Assembly: GCA_031426735.1 (NCBI GenBank)
Contig: JASJPK010000026.1
Span: 1 to 45,540 of the forward strand
Source: PFJX01 sp031426735
Lineage (GTDB): Bacteria; Pseudomonadota; Gammaproteobacteria; Burkholderiales; Thiobacillaceae
Length of the DNA: 45,540 bases
Reading direction: 5' to 3'
Of this stretch, positions 1 through 8,656 are shown in pieces (position 1 is the first letter of the stretch; each line of letters opens with the position of its first letter). Both the position numbers and the translations under genes were made by a program. Under the pieces are notes generated by a model that did not search any database, was not told the origin of the DNA, and worked only from the letters and a program-made list of their open reading frames with translations.

Positions 1-773
1 CGCGCGGTTTCGACCTGTTGCGCGTCCAGCGCCAGTTGCGACGGTACCGGATGCGTGACTTGCAGGATGCGGATGCGTTCGCTCATCGCCACCACGTTGA
101 CCGGCACCGCGGCATGCACCGAAATGCCGCCGTCGGGCGTGGCTTCCAGGCGCGACCAGGGCTGCATCGTGCGGGCTTGCCAGAGTGCCCCCTGTTCCAG
201 CGCCGGCGGGATCAGCGAGCTGCGGCTGGCGGAGGCGAAGCCGAGCAGCTTGCCGTTGTCGTCGAGCAACGCGGCTTCCTGCAGGCCGACCGCTTCGCGC
301 AGTTCGTCGAGACGGTCGGCCTGCAGCACCGGCGGCAATTCGGCCAGTTGGCGCGACAGGGTTTCGGTTTTGCGCACGACTTCGCGCTGGACATGTTCGA
401 GCGCGGAGCGGCCCAGCGCGAGGCCGCCTTCGAGGGCGCTTTCCATGCGCACGTCGAACCACGACTCGATCGAGCGGATCAGGAATTGCACGGAAACGCC
501 GTACACCACCATGCCGGGCACCAGGGCCATCAGGCTGATGATCAGGAACATGCGGGCGGTCAGTTTGGCGCCGAATACGCCGGCGCGGATGCGGCGCACC
601 AGAACGAAACTCTGATAGCCGATCAGCAGCACCAGGCCGACCGCGGTGGCGACGGTGAGGCCCAACAGCAGCGACAGATGGCCGGCGAAGAATTCGGTGT
701 TGTCGGCGGCGGTGGCGAGCAGTCCGATCAGCGCGGAGCCCAGCAGCAGACTGGCGGCGACCAGATAGATCAT
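1..773 (-). CDS. NtrY-like sensor histidine kinase, N-terminal part only
   Basis: This is the N-terminal 257 residues of a membrane histidine kinase; the rest lies beyond the left edge. The ATG at 773 follows the stop of the upstream gene (786-788) by 12 bases and is in frame with it. Three hydrophobic segments are visible (about residues 3-22, 31-55 and 72-98). They are followed by the stretch ESWFDVRMESALEGGLALGR, which is typical of the NtrY family just before its periplasmic helix, and then an extracytoplasmic sensor region containing LLDDNGKLLGF. The HAMP, PAS and kinase domains are not in the window. In betaproteobacteria this kinase usually follows rsmB and a DUF4390 gene and precedes an NtrX-type sigma-54-dependent regulator; the first two genes are present here. 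The family assignment is firm, but the exact signal is unknown. Confidence 0.85.
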   Translation of the reverse strand, partial: MIYLVAASLLLGSALIGLLATAADNTEFFAGHLSLLLGLTVATAVGLVLLIGYQSFVLVRRIRAGVFGAKLTARMFLIISLMALVPGMVVYGVSVQFLIRSIESWFDVRMESALEGGLALGRSALEHVQREVVRKTETLSRQLAELPPVLQADRLDELREAVGLQEAALLDDNGKLLGFASASRSSLIPPALEQGALWQARTMQPWSRLEATPDGGISVHAAVPVNVVAMSERIRILQVTHPVPSQLALDAQQVETA

Positions 774-785
774 CGATGCGGCGGG

Positions 786-1370
786 TCAGTACTTGAAACT
801 GCGTTCTTGCCAGCCGGAATCGAGCTGCCAGCGCTGCGACGAGGCCAACGCGTTGACCTGCAGCGGCTTCGGCAGCTGGGCGACATCCAGATACATGCGG
901 ACGTAAGCCTTGAAATCGGATTTGCGCTTCATCTGCTTGACGTTCAGCACCGACCAGTCGCGCAGGTCGCCCACCGCATGCAGTGCCGCCGCAAGGCTGT
1001 CGTGCGTGCTGGAAACCCCGGACAGACTGACGTAGTACTGGCGCAGCAGGGCGTTGTAGGACAGACGAATCGAGCGTTCCAGATCGATCAGACTTTCGGA
1101 TAACCAGAAATCGCGCAGCCGCTCGGCTTCGAAAGCCTGCACGAAAGTCAGCTGCACGCCGCGCATCAGCGCATTTTCCAAAGTGGCGGACAACTGCACC
1201 TCGAAATAGCCGGAAAGCTGGAACAACTCGCCTTTCTGGGTGATCTCGGCTTGCTCCAGCGAGATGCCGCCACCCGCTATCCTGCTTTGCGCAAAGCTGA
1301 CGTGAGCGGCCAGCAGCCCGCCCGCCGCTAAGGCGGCACGCAAGAAGTCACGTCTTGAGCAGTCGGGCAT
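786..1370 (-). CDS. DUF4390 domain protein with twin-arginine-like signal
   Basis: A 194-residue exported protein of the DUF4390 family, whose function is unknown. I start it at the ATG at 1370 rather than the longer frame to 1415, because this puts a signal peptide at the N-terminus: MPDCSRRDFLRAALAAGGLL, ending near VSFA. SRRDFLR is a good match to the Tat motif (S/T-R-R-x-F-L-K), although a Sec signal with a chance RR pair is possible. The mature part contains the family's pattern of beta strands and the ERSIRLSYNALLRQYYVSL core. The gene overlaps the 3' end of rsmB by 23 bases and is followed 12 bases later by the NtrY-like kinase. The three are almost certainly co-transcribed, which suggests a link to the kinase's envelope sensing (inference). 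Confidence 0.82.
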   Translation of the reverse strand: MPDCSRRDFLRAALAAGGLLAAHVSFAQSRIAGGGISLEQAEITQKGELFQLSGYFEVQLSATLENALMRGVQLTFVQAFEAERLRDFWLSESLIDLERSIRLSYNALLRQYYVSLSGVSSTHDSLAAALHAVGDLRDWSVLNVKQMKRKSDFKAYVRMYLDVAQLPKPLQVNALASSQRWQLDSGWQERSFKY

Positions 1371-2685
1371 AAAAAAATCCATCCGTATCCGGGCTGGGCA
1401 GCAGTTGGCCTTCAATCAGGCCTTCATGCACACCGTTCCACTCGACCGGATCTAAACGAGCATCGGCGTGACGGGCGAGGAAAGCGGTGATTTGATCGGT
1501 GTTTTCAGCCTTGAACAGACTGCATGTGGCATACAGCATTTTGCCACCCGGTTTCAGCAGCGGCCATAAAGCTTCCAGCAGCCTGGCTTGTTCGCGCGTC
1601 AGGTGTTGCAGATCCTCGGCACGTTTCAACCATTTGCCGTCCGGATGTCGACGTACGACGCCGGAAGCGGTACAGGGCGCATCGAGCAGAATGCGGTCGA
1701 ACGGCTGTTGATCCCACCATAGCGAGGGTTTGCCGGCATCGTCGGCAAGCAGGCGGATATTGGCGCCGGGCAAGCCGGACAAGCCCAGACGATCCAGGTT
1801 TTCCTGCACCCGGCGCAGTCGGCCGGCATCGCTATCGAGGGCGACCAGATCGAGTTCGGCGCATTCCAGCAGATGGCCGGTTTTGCCGCCGGGTGCGGCA
1901 CAGGCATCAAGTACCCGCATGCCGGCGCTCGCATCGAGCAGCGGCGCCGCCCATTGCGCGCCGAGATCCTGCACGGAAACCAGGCCGGCAGTGTGCTCGG
2001 GTAGGGCGCGGAAGCCGGGCAGTTCGGCAACCGGAACCGGATTGGCCAGGATCACGGTGAATTCGCCTACTGCGCGATGTTCGAGTTCTGCTGCCGTGAG
2101 CATCGCGCTGTACTCGGCGAGCGTGGTCTCGCGCCGATTGATCCGCAAGGTCATCGGCGGTCGGGTGTTCAGGGTGGTGACGATGTTTTCCCACTCGCCC
2201 GGATATTCCGCCTGCAACCGTTGCAGCCACCAGATAGGGAAATTCCAGTGCGCTTCCGGGTTCGCGCGCGCGGCCTGCACCAGCACTTCGCGCTTGCGCT
2301 GGAAATTGCGCAGCACGGCGTTGACGAAGGCGCGGGCGCGCGGAAAGCGCCGCGCCGCGACATCCACGGTTTCGTTGACGGCAGCGTAGGCGGGGGAGAG
2401 CTCGGCATCGAGTTCGTGCAGACCGACCAGCAGATGGCCCAGCAACTCTTCGGGCAGGACCGGACGCTCGGTCAGTTGCGCGAGAAAGAATCGTAAGCGC
2501 CCGGCTTCGCGCAAGACGCCGTAGGCCAGGTTCTGCGCAGCGGCGAGTTCTCTGCCATCGGCGGAACCGGCACGCAGGTTGGCGAGCGTGGCGGTGAGGC
2601 TGTAGCCGTTGAGCAGGACAGCATTGACCAGATTGGCGGCAAGGAGGCGGGGCGAGGCTGGGGATGGGGGGGTGTGGACGGGCAT
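1348..2685 (-). CDS. rsmB: 16S rRNA (cytosine(967)-C(5))-methyltransferase RsmB
   Basis: RsmB (Sun/Fmu) methylates C967 of 16S rRNA using S-adenosylmethionine. The chosen ATG at 2685 gives 445 residues, close to the usual 430-450; the frame upstream of it is non-homologous. The N-terminal third is the NusB-like RNA-binding domain (for example AYAAVNETVDVAARR and RARAFVNAVLRNF). The C-terminal part is the Rossmann methyltransferase, with DACAAPGGKTGHLLE as the SAM-binding loop, LLDAPCTASGVVRRHPD carrying one catalytic cysteine, and LYATCSLFKAEN carrying the second. It is the first gene of the rsmB–DUF4390–ntrY-like run and is divergent from cheZ. Confidence 0.96.
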   Translation of the reverse strand: MPVHTPPSPASPRLLAANLVNAVLLNGYSLTATLANLRAGSADGRELAAAQNLAYGVLREAGRLRFFLAQLTERPVLPEELLGHLLVGLHELDAELSPAYAAVNETVDVAARRFPRARAFVNAVLRNFQRKREVLVQAARANPEAHWNFPIWWLQRLQAEYPGEWENIVTTLNTRPPMTLRINRRETTLAEYSAMLTAAELEHRAVGEFTVILANPVPVAELPGFRALPEHTAGLVSVQDLGAQWAAPLLDASAGMRVLDACAAPGGKTGHLLECAELDLVALDSDAGRLRRVQENLDRLGLSGLPGANIRLLADDAGKPSLWWDQQPFDRILLDAPCTASGVVRRHPDGKWLKRAEDLQHLTREQARLLEALWPLLKPGGKMLYATCSLFKAENTDQITAFLARHADARLDPVEWNGVHEGLIEGQLLPSPDTDGFFYARLLKT

Positions 2686-2799
2686 GGCGCTATTGTCGCC
2701 CAAGCCGGGCCGACTGGCGGATTCAAGAATTCCATGTGGTCGCCGATAGCGCAATACCCATGCGTAGAACAGCACTTTTTCAGTCTTCGGAGGCCACGA

Positions 2800-3315
2800 A
2801 TGAATAACGTAGAAAATCTGCGCCACGATCTGGTCGATATCGTTGGCGAGTTGCATGCCGCTTTGCGCGAGATCGGCAGCGAGCAGCTGCCCCAGGCCGG
2901 CATCGTCAGCAATGCGCGCGACCGCTTGCGTTACATCGCGACCTTGACCGAGCAGGCGGCCAGCCAGACGTTGCATGCAGCGGAATCGATCGGCGACAGC
3001 CTGCATGCGCAGCAAAGTGCTGCACGTCTGTGCCGGCAAAAGGTACGTTCGCCGGATGCCCGCGCCTTTCTGCAAAACCTGGAGGCGCAACACGAACGCG
3101 CGTTAGGTCAGGTCAGCGAGATCATCCAGGCGCAGGCTTTTCAGGACCTGGTCGGCCAGGTGATCAACAAGCTGATGCTGACCGTCGAGAAGATGGAGGC
3201 CAGTCTGGCCCACTTGCTGCTGGAAGAGGAGGCCGATCCCGGTCTGCTGGCCGGACCGCAAGTGCGCAGCGAGGAGCAGATCAGCCAGGCCGATATCGAC
3301 AATCTGTTCGACTAG
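2800..3315 (+). CDS. cheZ: CheZ-type protein phosphatase
   Basis: CheZ-family phosphatase of 171 residues that would remove phosphate from CheY-P in the cytoplasm. The ATG at 2800 is preceded by GGAGG (2789-2793), which decides the start. The protein is mostly long helices. The catalytic stretch AQAFQDLVGQVINK (residues 111-124) carries the Asp116-x3-Gln120 pair that corresponds to Asp143 and Gln147 of E. coli CheZ. The C-terminus SQADIDNLFD resembles the CheY-docking peptide at the end of CheZ. The protein is somewhat shorter than the E. coli protein (214). No chemotaxis gene lies nearby. The neighbour facing it is a diguanylate cyclase, so it may serve another response regulator. Confidence 0.82.
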   Translation: MNNVENLRHDLVDIVGELHAALREIGSEQLPQAGIVSNARDRLRYIATLTEQAASQTLHAAESIGDSLHAQQSAARLCRQKVRSPDARAFLQNLEAQHERALGQVSEIIQAQAFQDLVGQVINKLMLTVEKMEASLAHLLLEEEADPGLLAGPQVRSEEQISQADIDNLFD

Positions 3316-3343
3316 CCGGATGTCGCCAGGCCGCCTGTTGGCG

Positions 3344-4282
3344 TCAATTCGAAATCTTGATCAGATTGCGGCCGCTGTTCTTGGCGATGTAGAGGGCTTC
3401 GTCGGCGCGGCGCAGCAGGACCTGGCCGTTTTCGTCCGGGCGCAGCGTGGCAACGCCGGCGCTGAAGGTCGTGTTGATATGCCTGCCCTCGTATTTCAAT
3501 GGCGATTTGCTCATCAATTGCTGCAGCCGACCCAGCACGAAATGGGCGCCGCGCGCATCGGTGTCGGGCAGGATCAGGGTGAATTCCTCGCCGCCATAAC
3601 GCACCAGCGCATCTGATTTACGCATGATCGATTTGATCAGGCCGGCAAAGTGAACCAGCATCTGATCGCCGGCTTCATGGCCGAAGTCGTCATTGATCTT
3701 CTTGAAGTAATCGAGGTCGACCATGCTCAATGACAAGGTGCCGTCGCCACGTTGCGCGCGCGCAATTTCCCGGGTCAGGGTCTGATCCAGACCGCGTCGG
3801 TTGAGCGTGCCGGTGAGTGCGTCCTCGTTCAGGAGCTGGCGCGTTTCGGCCATTTCCTCCTGCAGGGCGTTCAACGCCTGTTTGGTTTCGACCAGATCCT
3901 TGTGGCTGGCCTCGACAGTGTTCTGGATGCCGCCGGCTTGCATGACCACGGTGGAGAGCAGGCGCAGGATCTCGTTTTTGTCGCGACTGCCGCGCAAGTT
4001 GTCGACATTTCCGGCCAGGCTCTTGTTCTTGTCGCCCAGATCCTTGGCCAGGTTTTCCGTCTTGTCGGTCACGTCCTGCAGCATCTGCCGCAGCATGGCG
4101 AGCAATTCGGTGTAGAACTCGCTATTCGGTTGCGTGGCGGCGGTTTCGGGCTGCGGCTCCGGCCGCGGCAGGCCGGAGATCTGGTAATAACAGATTTCGT
4201 AGTTTTCCGGCGTCGGCGGCACGCCGGTTTCCCTTAGCCGTTGCATGACAGCCATGCCGATGACGTTGGGAGTCTGAGCCAT
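3344..4282 (-). CDS. GGDEF diguanylate cyclase
   Basis: Makes cyclic di-GMP from two GTP. The protein has 312 residues with no membrane segment. The N-terminal region (1-45) has the PPTPENYEICYYQISG motif common to a group of soluble cyclases. A long helical linker, probably coiled coil, spans about 55-150. The GGDEF domain starts at DALTGTLNRRG (154-164). The active-site loop is intact (RYGGEEF, GGEEF at 230-234), and the inhibitory RxxD site is present five residues upstream (RKSD, 221-224), so product feedback is expected. No partner phosphodiesterase or fused sensor domain is seen. It converges on cheZ with only 28 bases between. Confidence 0.93.
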   Translation of the reverse strand: MAQTPNVIGMAVMQRLRETGVPPTPENYEICYYQISGLPRPEPQPETAATQPNSEFYTELLAMLRQMLQDVTDKTENLAKDLGDKNKSLAGNVDNLRGSRDKNEILRLLSTVVMQAGGIQNTVEASHKDLVETKQALNALQEEMAETRQLLNEDALTGTLNRRGLDQTLTREIARAQRGDGTLSLSMVDLDYFKKINDDFGHEAGDQMLVHFAGLIKSIMRKSDALVRYGGEEFTLILPDTDARGAHFVLGRLQQLMSKSPLKYEGRHINTTFSAGVATLRPDENGQVLLRRADEALYIAKNSGRNLIKISN

Positions 4283-4400
4283 GTTCGATTTTGATTTGTA
4301 GTGGGTACGCCTAGGCGCATTTTATCGGCGAACTGGCGACAATCTGTAACCCAACGGATAATTGTTTTCGCCTTTTTTTGCTGGAACGAGTCCGTCCCTC

Positions 4401-5771
4401 ATGCATATTCACATCCTCGGTATTTGCGGCACTTTCATGGGCGGCATTGCCGTGCTGGCCAAACAGGCCGGCCATACTGTCACCGGCTGCGACGCCAATG
4501 TCTATCCGCCGATGAGCACCCAGCTGGAGGCGCAAGGCATCCGCCTGAGCGAGGGGTTCGGTCTGGAGCAACTGGCGTTGCAGCCGGACATCTTCGTGAT
4601 CGGAAACGTGGTGTCGCGCGGCAAACAGCCGTTGCTGGAAGAAATCCTCAATCGAGGTCTGCCCTATATCTCCGGGCCGCAATGGCTGTACGAGAACGTG
4701 CTGCGCGACAAGTGGGTGTTGGCCGTGGCCGGCACCCATGGCAAGACCACGACGTCGAGCATGCTGGCCTGGATACTGGAAGACTGCGGTCTCGACCCGG
4801 GCTATCTGATCGGCGGCGTGCCGATGAATTTCGGCGTTTCCGCGCGCCTGAGCCAGAGCGAGAGCCCTTTCTTCGTGATCGAGGCGGACGAATACGACAC
4901 TGCCTTCTTCGACAAACGTTCCAAGTTCGTGCATTACCACCCGCGCACCGCGGTGCTGAACAATCTGGAATACGACCACGCCGACATCTTTCCCGACCTG
5001 GCCGCGATCGAAACGCAGTTCCATCATCTCGTGCGTACGGTGCCGTCCAACGGCCTCATTGTGGCCAATGGCGGCGATGACAACATCCTGCGCGTGCTCG
5101 GACGCGGCTGCTGGAGCCCGGTCGAGTATTTCGGCGGCCCCGGCTTCGGCTGGAAAGCCCGGGCTACAAGCGTCGATGCGTTCGACGTGAGCCTGGATGG
5201 CCAGCCGGTCGGCCAGGTCGACTGGGCTTTGCAGGGTGAGCACAACCGCATGAATGCCCTGGCCGCGATTGCCGCTGCGCGTCATGCCGGCGTGCCGGCC
5301 AAGGACGGCATCGCTGCGCTGAGCCGTTTCGTCAACGTCAAACGGCGCATGGAAGTGCGCGGCGAAGCGGCCGGCGTAACCGTCTACGACGACTTCGCGC
5401 ACCACCCGACGGCGATTGCGACGACGCTGGCCGGTTTGCGCGCGAAAGTTGGCGCGTCCCGCATTTTGGCCGTACTGGAGCCGCGTTCGAACACGATGAA
5501 ACTGGGCGTCATGAAGGATCAGTTGCCGGCCAGTCTGGCGCTGGCGGATGCCGTGTTCTGCTACAGCGGCGGCATCGATTGGGATGTGGCGGCGGCGATG
5601 GCGCCGTTGGGCAGCAAGGCGACAACGCAGGCCGACCTGGCCGCATTGATCGAACAGATCGCCAGTCAGGCGCAGCCGGGCGATCATGTGCTGGTGATGA
5701 GCAATGGCGGCTTCGGCGGCATCCACGACAAGTTGCTGGCGCGCTTGGCCCAGCCCAAGTCTCTGGCCTGA
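4401..5771 (+). CDS. mpl: UDP-N-acetylmuramate:L-alanyl-gamma-D-glutamyl-meso-diaminopimelate ligase
   Basis: Recycles cell-wall tripeptide by joining it to UDP-MurNAc with ATP, in the cytoplasm. The ATG at 4401 gives 456 residues, matching the family length, and the product begins MHIHILGICGTFMGG, the usual Mpl N-terminus. The Mur ligase ATP loop GTHGKTTT is at 111-118, followed by EADEYDTAFFDKRSKF and NNLEYDHADIF, both characteristic of Mpl rather than MurC. DDFAHHPTAI marks the C-terminal domain. The last base of the stop codon is the first base of the mlaE start (TGATG), so the two are translationally coupled. Confidence 0.96.
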   Translation: MHIHILGICGTFMGGIAVLAKQAGHTVTGCDANVYPPMSTQLEAQGIRLSEGFGLEQLALQPDIFVIGNVVSRGKQPLLEEILNRGLPYISGPQWLYENVLRDKWVLAVAGTHGKTTTSSMLAWILEDCGLDPGYLIGGVPMNFGVSARLSQSESPFFVIEADEYDTAFFDKRSKFVHYHPRTAVLNNLEYDHADIFPDLAAIETQFHHLVRTVPSNGLIVANGGDDNILRVLGRGCWSPVEYFGGPGFGWKARATSVDAFDVSLDGQPVGQVDWALQGEHNRMNALAAIAAARHAGVPAKDGIAALSRFVNVKRRMEVRGEAAGVTVYDDFAHHPTAIATTLAGLRAKVGASRILAVLEPRSNTMKLGVMKDQLPASLALADAVFCYSGGIDWDVAAAMAPLGSKATTQADLAALIEQIASQAQPGDHVLVMSNGGFGGIHDKLLARLAQPKSLA

Positions 5772-6895
5772 TGAGCGATCTCAGCCCCAGTCTCGACTGT
5801 GTTGTAACGGACGAGGGCTGCCTGCTGAAGCCGCGCGGGCGCTGGTGCATCGATCATCTCGAACTGATCGAAAGCTTGTTATGCGGTACGCCGGTACCGC
5901 ATGACCGTCGCGTGCGGTTCGATGCCAGCGAACTGGCCGACCTCGACAGCGTCGGCGTCATGCTGGTGGTGAACCGCCTGCGCGCACAGGGCGTGGTCTG
6001 GTCCAACGTCGATCTGGACGCGTTTTCTCGCCATCAACTGACCCTGATCCATCTCGTCGCCGGGCGCCTCGATGCGCGTGCGCAACCGCGTCGGCGCAGC
6101 ATTGCGCTGCTACCGTTGCTCGGGCGCAAGGCGACGGAATGGACGCATGCGCTGGTCGGCCAGTTTGTGTTTTTCGGCCGCATCGTCGAAGGCCTCTACG
6201 AGATCGTGCGGCGGCCAAGTTTGTTGCGCTTGCGTGAATTCACCGTGCAACTGGAAGTCGTCGGCCTGAACGCGCTGCCCATCGTGATGCTGATGACCTT
6301 TCTGATCGGCGTCGTGTTCGCCTTTCTGCTCGGCATCCAGGTGCGCAAATTCGGCGCCAATATCTTCATTGTCGATGGCGTTTCCATCGCCATCGCGCGC
6401 GAACTGGCGCCGCTGCTGACTGCGATCCTGATCGCCGGGCGCTCGGGTGCGGCCTTCACCGCGCAGATCGGCGCCATGAAAGTGACCGAAGAAATCGATG
6501 CCATATCCACGCTCGGCCTGTCGCCGATCCATGTGCTGGTGTTGCCGCGTCTGTTCGCGATTCTGATCGCCATGCCGCTGCTGACCTGTTTGGGCGATGT
6601 GCTTGGCATCCTGGGCGCGGCACTGGTCGCCAATGCGCAGTTGGACATCACTTATTACACGTTCTTCGAACGGGTGAAGTCGGTGTTGCCGCTCGGCACG
6701 GTGGTGTTCGGTCTGGCGAAAACGCCGGTGTTCGCGGCGGCGATTGCGCTGATCGCCTGCCGCAACGGTTTTTCCGTCAGCCGCGATGCGCGCAGCGTCG
6801 GCGATTACACGACGAGCACCGTGGTACAGAGTCTGGTCGCGGTGATTCTGATCGATGCGCTGTTCGCCATCGCATTCCCGGAGATCGATCCATGA
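5771..6895 (+). CDS. mlaE: STAS–MlaE fusion, lipid ABC transporter permease
   Basis: Inner-membrane permease of an Mla-type phospholipid transporter, 374 residues, which is about 110 longer than E. coli MlaE. The extra N-terminus (about 1-100) looks like a STAS domain (VRFDASELADLDSVGVMLVVNRL), the role played by separate MlaB in E. coli. The permease domain follows from about 125, with GLNALPIVMLMTFLIGVVFAF, the conserved ARELAPLLTAILIAGRSGAAF loop, GAMKVTEEIDAISTLGLSP and several membrane helices. The start overlaps the mpl stop and the stop overlaps the mlaF start. The STAS fusion form is known in other proteobacteria. Confidence 0.93.
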   Translation: MSDLSPSLDCVVTDEGCLLKPRGRWCIDHLELIESLLCGTPVPHDRRVRFDASELADLDSVGVMLVVNRLRAQGVVWSNVDLDAFSRHQLTLIHLVAGRLDARAQPRRRSIALLPLLGRKATEWTHALVGQFVFFGRIVEGLYEIVRRPSLLRLREFTVQLEVVGLNALPIVMLMTFLIGVVFAFLLGIQVRKFGANIFIVDGVSIAIARELAPLLTAILIAGRSGAAFTAQIGAMKVTEEIDAISTLGLSPIHVLVLPRLFAILIAMPLLTCLGDVLGILGAALVANAQLDITYYTFFERVKSVLPLGTVVFGLAKTPVFAAAIALIACRNGFSVSRDARSVGDYTTSTVVQSLVAVILIDALFAIAFPEIDP

Positions 6896-7659
6896 ACCCG
6901 CGCGCCCGTTCGAGCGAGCCGATCCTGCAGGTCAACGGATTGCATACCCATCTGGGCGGCCAGTGGCTGCACAAGGGCATCGATTTCTCGATCGGGCGCG
7001 GCGAAGTGGTGGCCTTGATCGGCGGCAGCGGTACCGGCAAAAGCGTCCTGCTGCGCGAGTGCATCGGTTTGAGCCGGCCGAGCCAGGGCCATGTGCGTTT
7101 GTTCGGCCAGAATATCTGCGACCTGTCACGCAACCACCTGAACCAGGTGCGCAGCCGCTATGGCGTGTTGTTTCAGGAGGGCGCGTTGTTTTCCTCGCTC
7201 ACCGTCGCGGAAAATGTCGCCGCGCCGCTGGTCGAACACACCAAGCTGCCGCCGAAGCTGCGCAATGAAGTGGTGGCGATGAAAATCCGCCTGGCCGGCT
7301 TGCCGATGGAAGCGGCCGACAAACGCCCGAGCGAGCTATCCGGCGGCATGAAGAAGCGCGCCGCACTGGCGCGTGCGCTTGCATTGGAGCCGGAACTGCT
7401 GTTTCTCGACGAGCCCACATCCGGCCTCGACCCGATCAGCGCGCGCGAATTCGATCATCTGCTGCGCGTGCTGTGCGACAGTCTCGGCCTGACTGCGCTG
7501 ATGGCCACGCACGATCTCGACACCTTGTGGGGCATGGTGGACCGGGTCATCGTGCTGCATGGCGGCAGGGTGATCGCCGACGGACCGGTGAAGGTCGTGG
7601 CGGAACTCGATCACGACTGGATACGGGCCTATTTTTCCGCCCATTCCGGGAAGAGATGA
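6892..7659 (+). CDS. mlaF: Mla-type lipid transporter ATP-binding protein
   Basis: Cytoplasmic ATPase of the lipid transporter, 255 residues, pairing with the MlaE permease. Walker A is GGSGTGKS (44-51), the Q-loop glutamine is in LFQEGALF (around 95), the ABC signature is LSGGMKKR (149-156) and Walker B is LLFLDEP (169-175). A switch histidine follows in MATHDLDTL. The LSGGM signature and FQEGALFSSLTV are typical of MlaF-type ATPases. The start ATG overlaps the mlaE stop by four bases (ATGA). Confidence 0.95.
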   Translation: MNPRARSSEPILQVNGLHTHLGGQWLHKGIDFSIGRGEVVALIGGSGTGKSVLLRECIGLSRPSQGHVRLFGQNICDLSRNHLNQVRSRYGVLFQEGALFSSLTVAENVAAPLVEHTKLPPKLRNEVVAMKIRLAGLPMEAADKRPSELSGGMKKRAALARALALEPELLFLDEPTSGLDPISAREFDHLLRVLCDSLGLTALMATHDLDTLWGMVDRVIVLHGGRVIADGPVKVVAELDHDWIRAYFSAHSGKR

Positions 7660-7675
7660 CGGGAGGTATCTGAAT

Positions 7676-8656
7676 ATGGAATCGGATGCACGCTATGCCT
7701 GGGTCGGCCTTGCCGTGTTGTCGCTCATCGTGGCGATGACGGCCGGCTTCTATTGGCTGAACGGCGGCAACGAACAGGAAGTGAAACGCTATACCGTGTA
7801 CTTCCGCAATCAGTCGCTGGAAGGCCTGCAGCTCAACAGCGATGTGCGCATGCAGGGCATCAAGGTCGGCAAGGTGGCCGACTACACCATCCTGCCCGGT
7901 CAGGCCAAGACCGTGCGCGTGATTCTCGAAGTGGATGCGCGTACGCCGATCTGGGAAGGCGTCGAAGCCGTGGTCAACCGCAATCTGGTCACCGGCCTGG
8001 CCGCCATCGATCTCGACAATGTCTGGAAGGGCGGTTCGGATATCGGCGCCGCACCCGAGGGCGAACAGTATCCGGTGATCGACGAAGGGGTGCCGCAAAT
8101 GGCTCGCATCTCCAGCACGCTGGAAAATCTGGGCAAGGCCGGCGGCGAAGCGGTCGTCCGCTTCAACCAACTGCTGTCCGACGATAACCAGAAAGCCTTC
8201 AGCGCCATCCTCGGCAACGTTGCCGGCGTATCCGGCGATCTGCGGCAACTGACCCCGGAGTTGCAGGCCACGCTGGGGGCGGCGCGCCAGGCTGCGGTGC
8301 GGCTGGAGACGGTCGGCGCGGAGCTGACGCCGGTGCTGCACGAGAGCCGCCAGTTGCTGCGCGACAGCGGGCGACTGGTGCAACAGGCCGGGCAGCGTTT
8401 CGACAAACTGTCCAATGACGCCGAAACCACGCTGACTGCCGCGCGCAACACCTTGAACAGCCTGGATGGCAACGTGCGCGAGATGCAGAGCCAGCTTCGC
8501 CTCAGCGTCGATCTCGGCATGCAGGAAATTCAGACCACTGCGCAGGCCCTGCGCACGTCCAGCGATGCCCTGCAAGCCACCAGCCGGGAGTTCTCCGACC
8601 CCGGCCGCCTGCTTTACGGCCCGCACAAAGCCGAATTCGGACCGGGGGAACAATGA
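7676..8656 (+). CDS. mlaD: MCE-domain substrate-binding protein (MlaD family)
   Basis: Membrane-anchored lipid-binding subunit facing the periplasm. One N-terminal membrane helix (about 8-27) is followed by a single MCE domain (about 38-115: YTVYFRNQSLEGLQLNSDVRMQGIKVGKV). The C-terminal half (about 135-310) is a long, mostly helical, Gln/Arg-rich tail, so the protein is 326 residues against about 180 for E. coli MlaD. Such tails in other MCE proteins form helical bundles or needles bridging toward the outer membrane. It overlaps the following lipoprotein gene by four bases. There is no MlaC gene in the cluster. Confidence 0.92.
   Translation: MESDARYAWVGLAVLSLIVAMTAGFYWLNGGNEQEVKRYTVYFRNQSLEGLQLNSDVRMQGIKVGKVADYTILPGQAKTVRVILEVDARTPIWEGVEAVVNRNLVTGLAAIDLDNVWKGGSDIGAAPEGEQYPVIDEGVPQMARISSTLENLGKAGGEAVVRFNQLLSDDNQKAFSAILGNVAGVSGDLRQLTPELQATLGAARQAAVRLETVGAELTPVLHESRQLLRDSGRLVQQAGQRFDKLSNDAETTLTAARNTLNSLDGNVREMQSQLRLSVDLGMQEIQTTAQALRTSSDALQATSREFSDPGRLLYGPHKAEFGPGEQ

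Noticed and set aside
1348..3093. Longer RsmB starting at 3093
   Set aside because: The extra 136 codons lie opposite cheZ, which has a clear ribosome site and catalytic motif. RsmB homology begins after the ATG at 2685.
3316..3343. Terminator between cheZ and the diguanylate cyclase
   Set aside because: Only a five-base CGCCA/TGGCG stem without a T tract; too weak to call.
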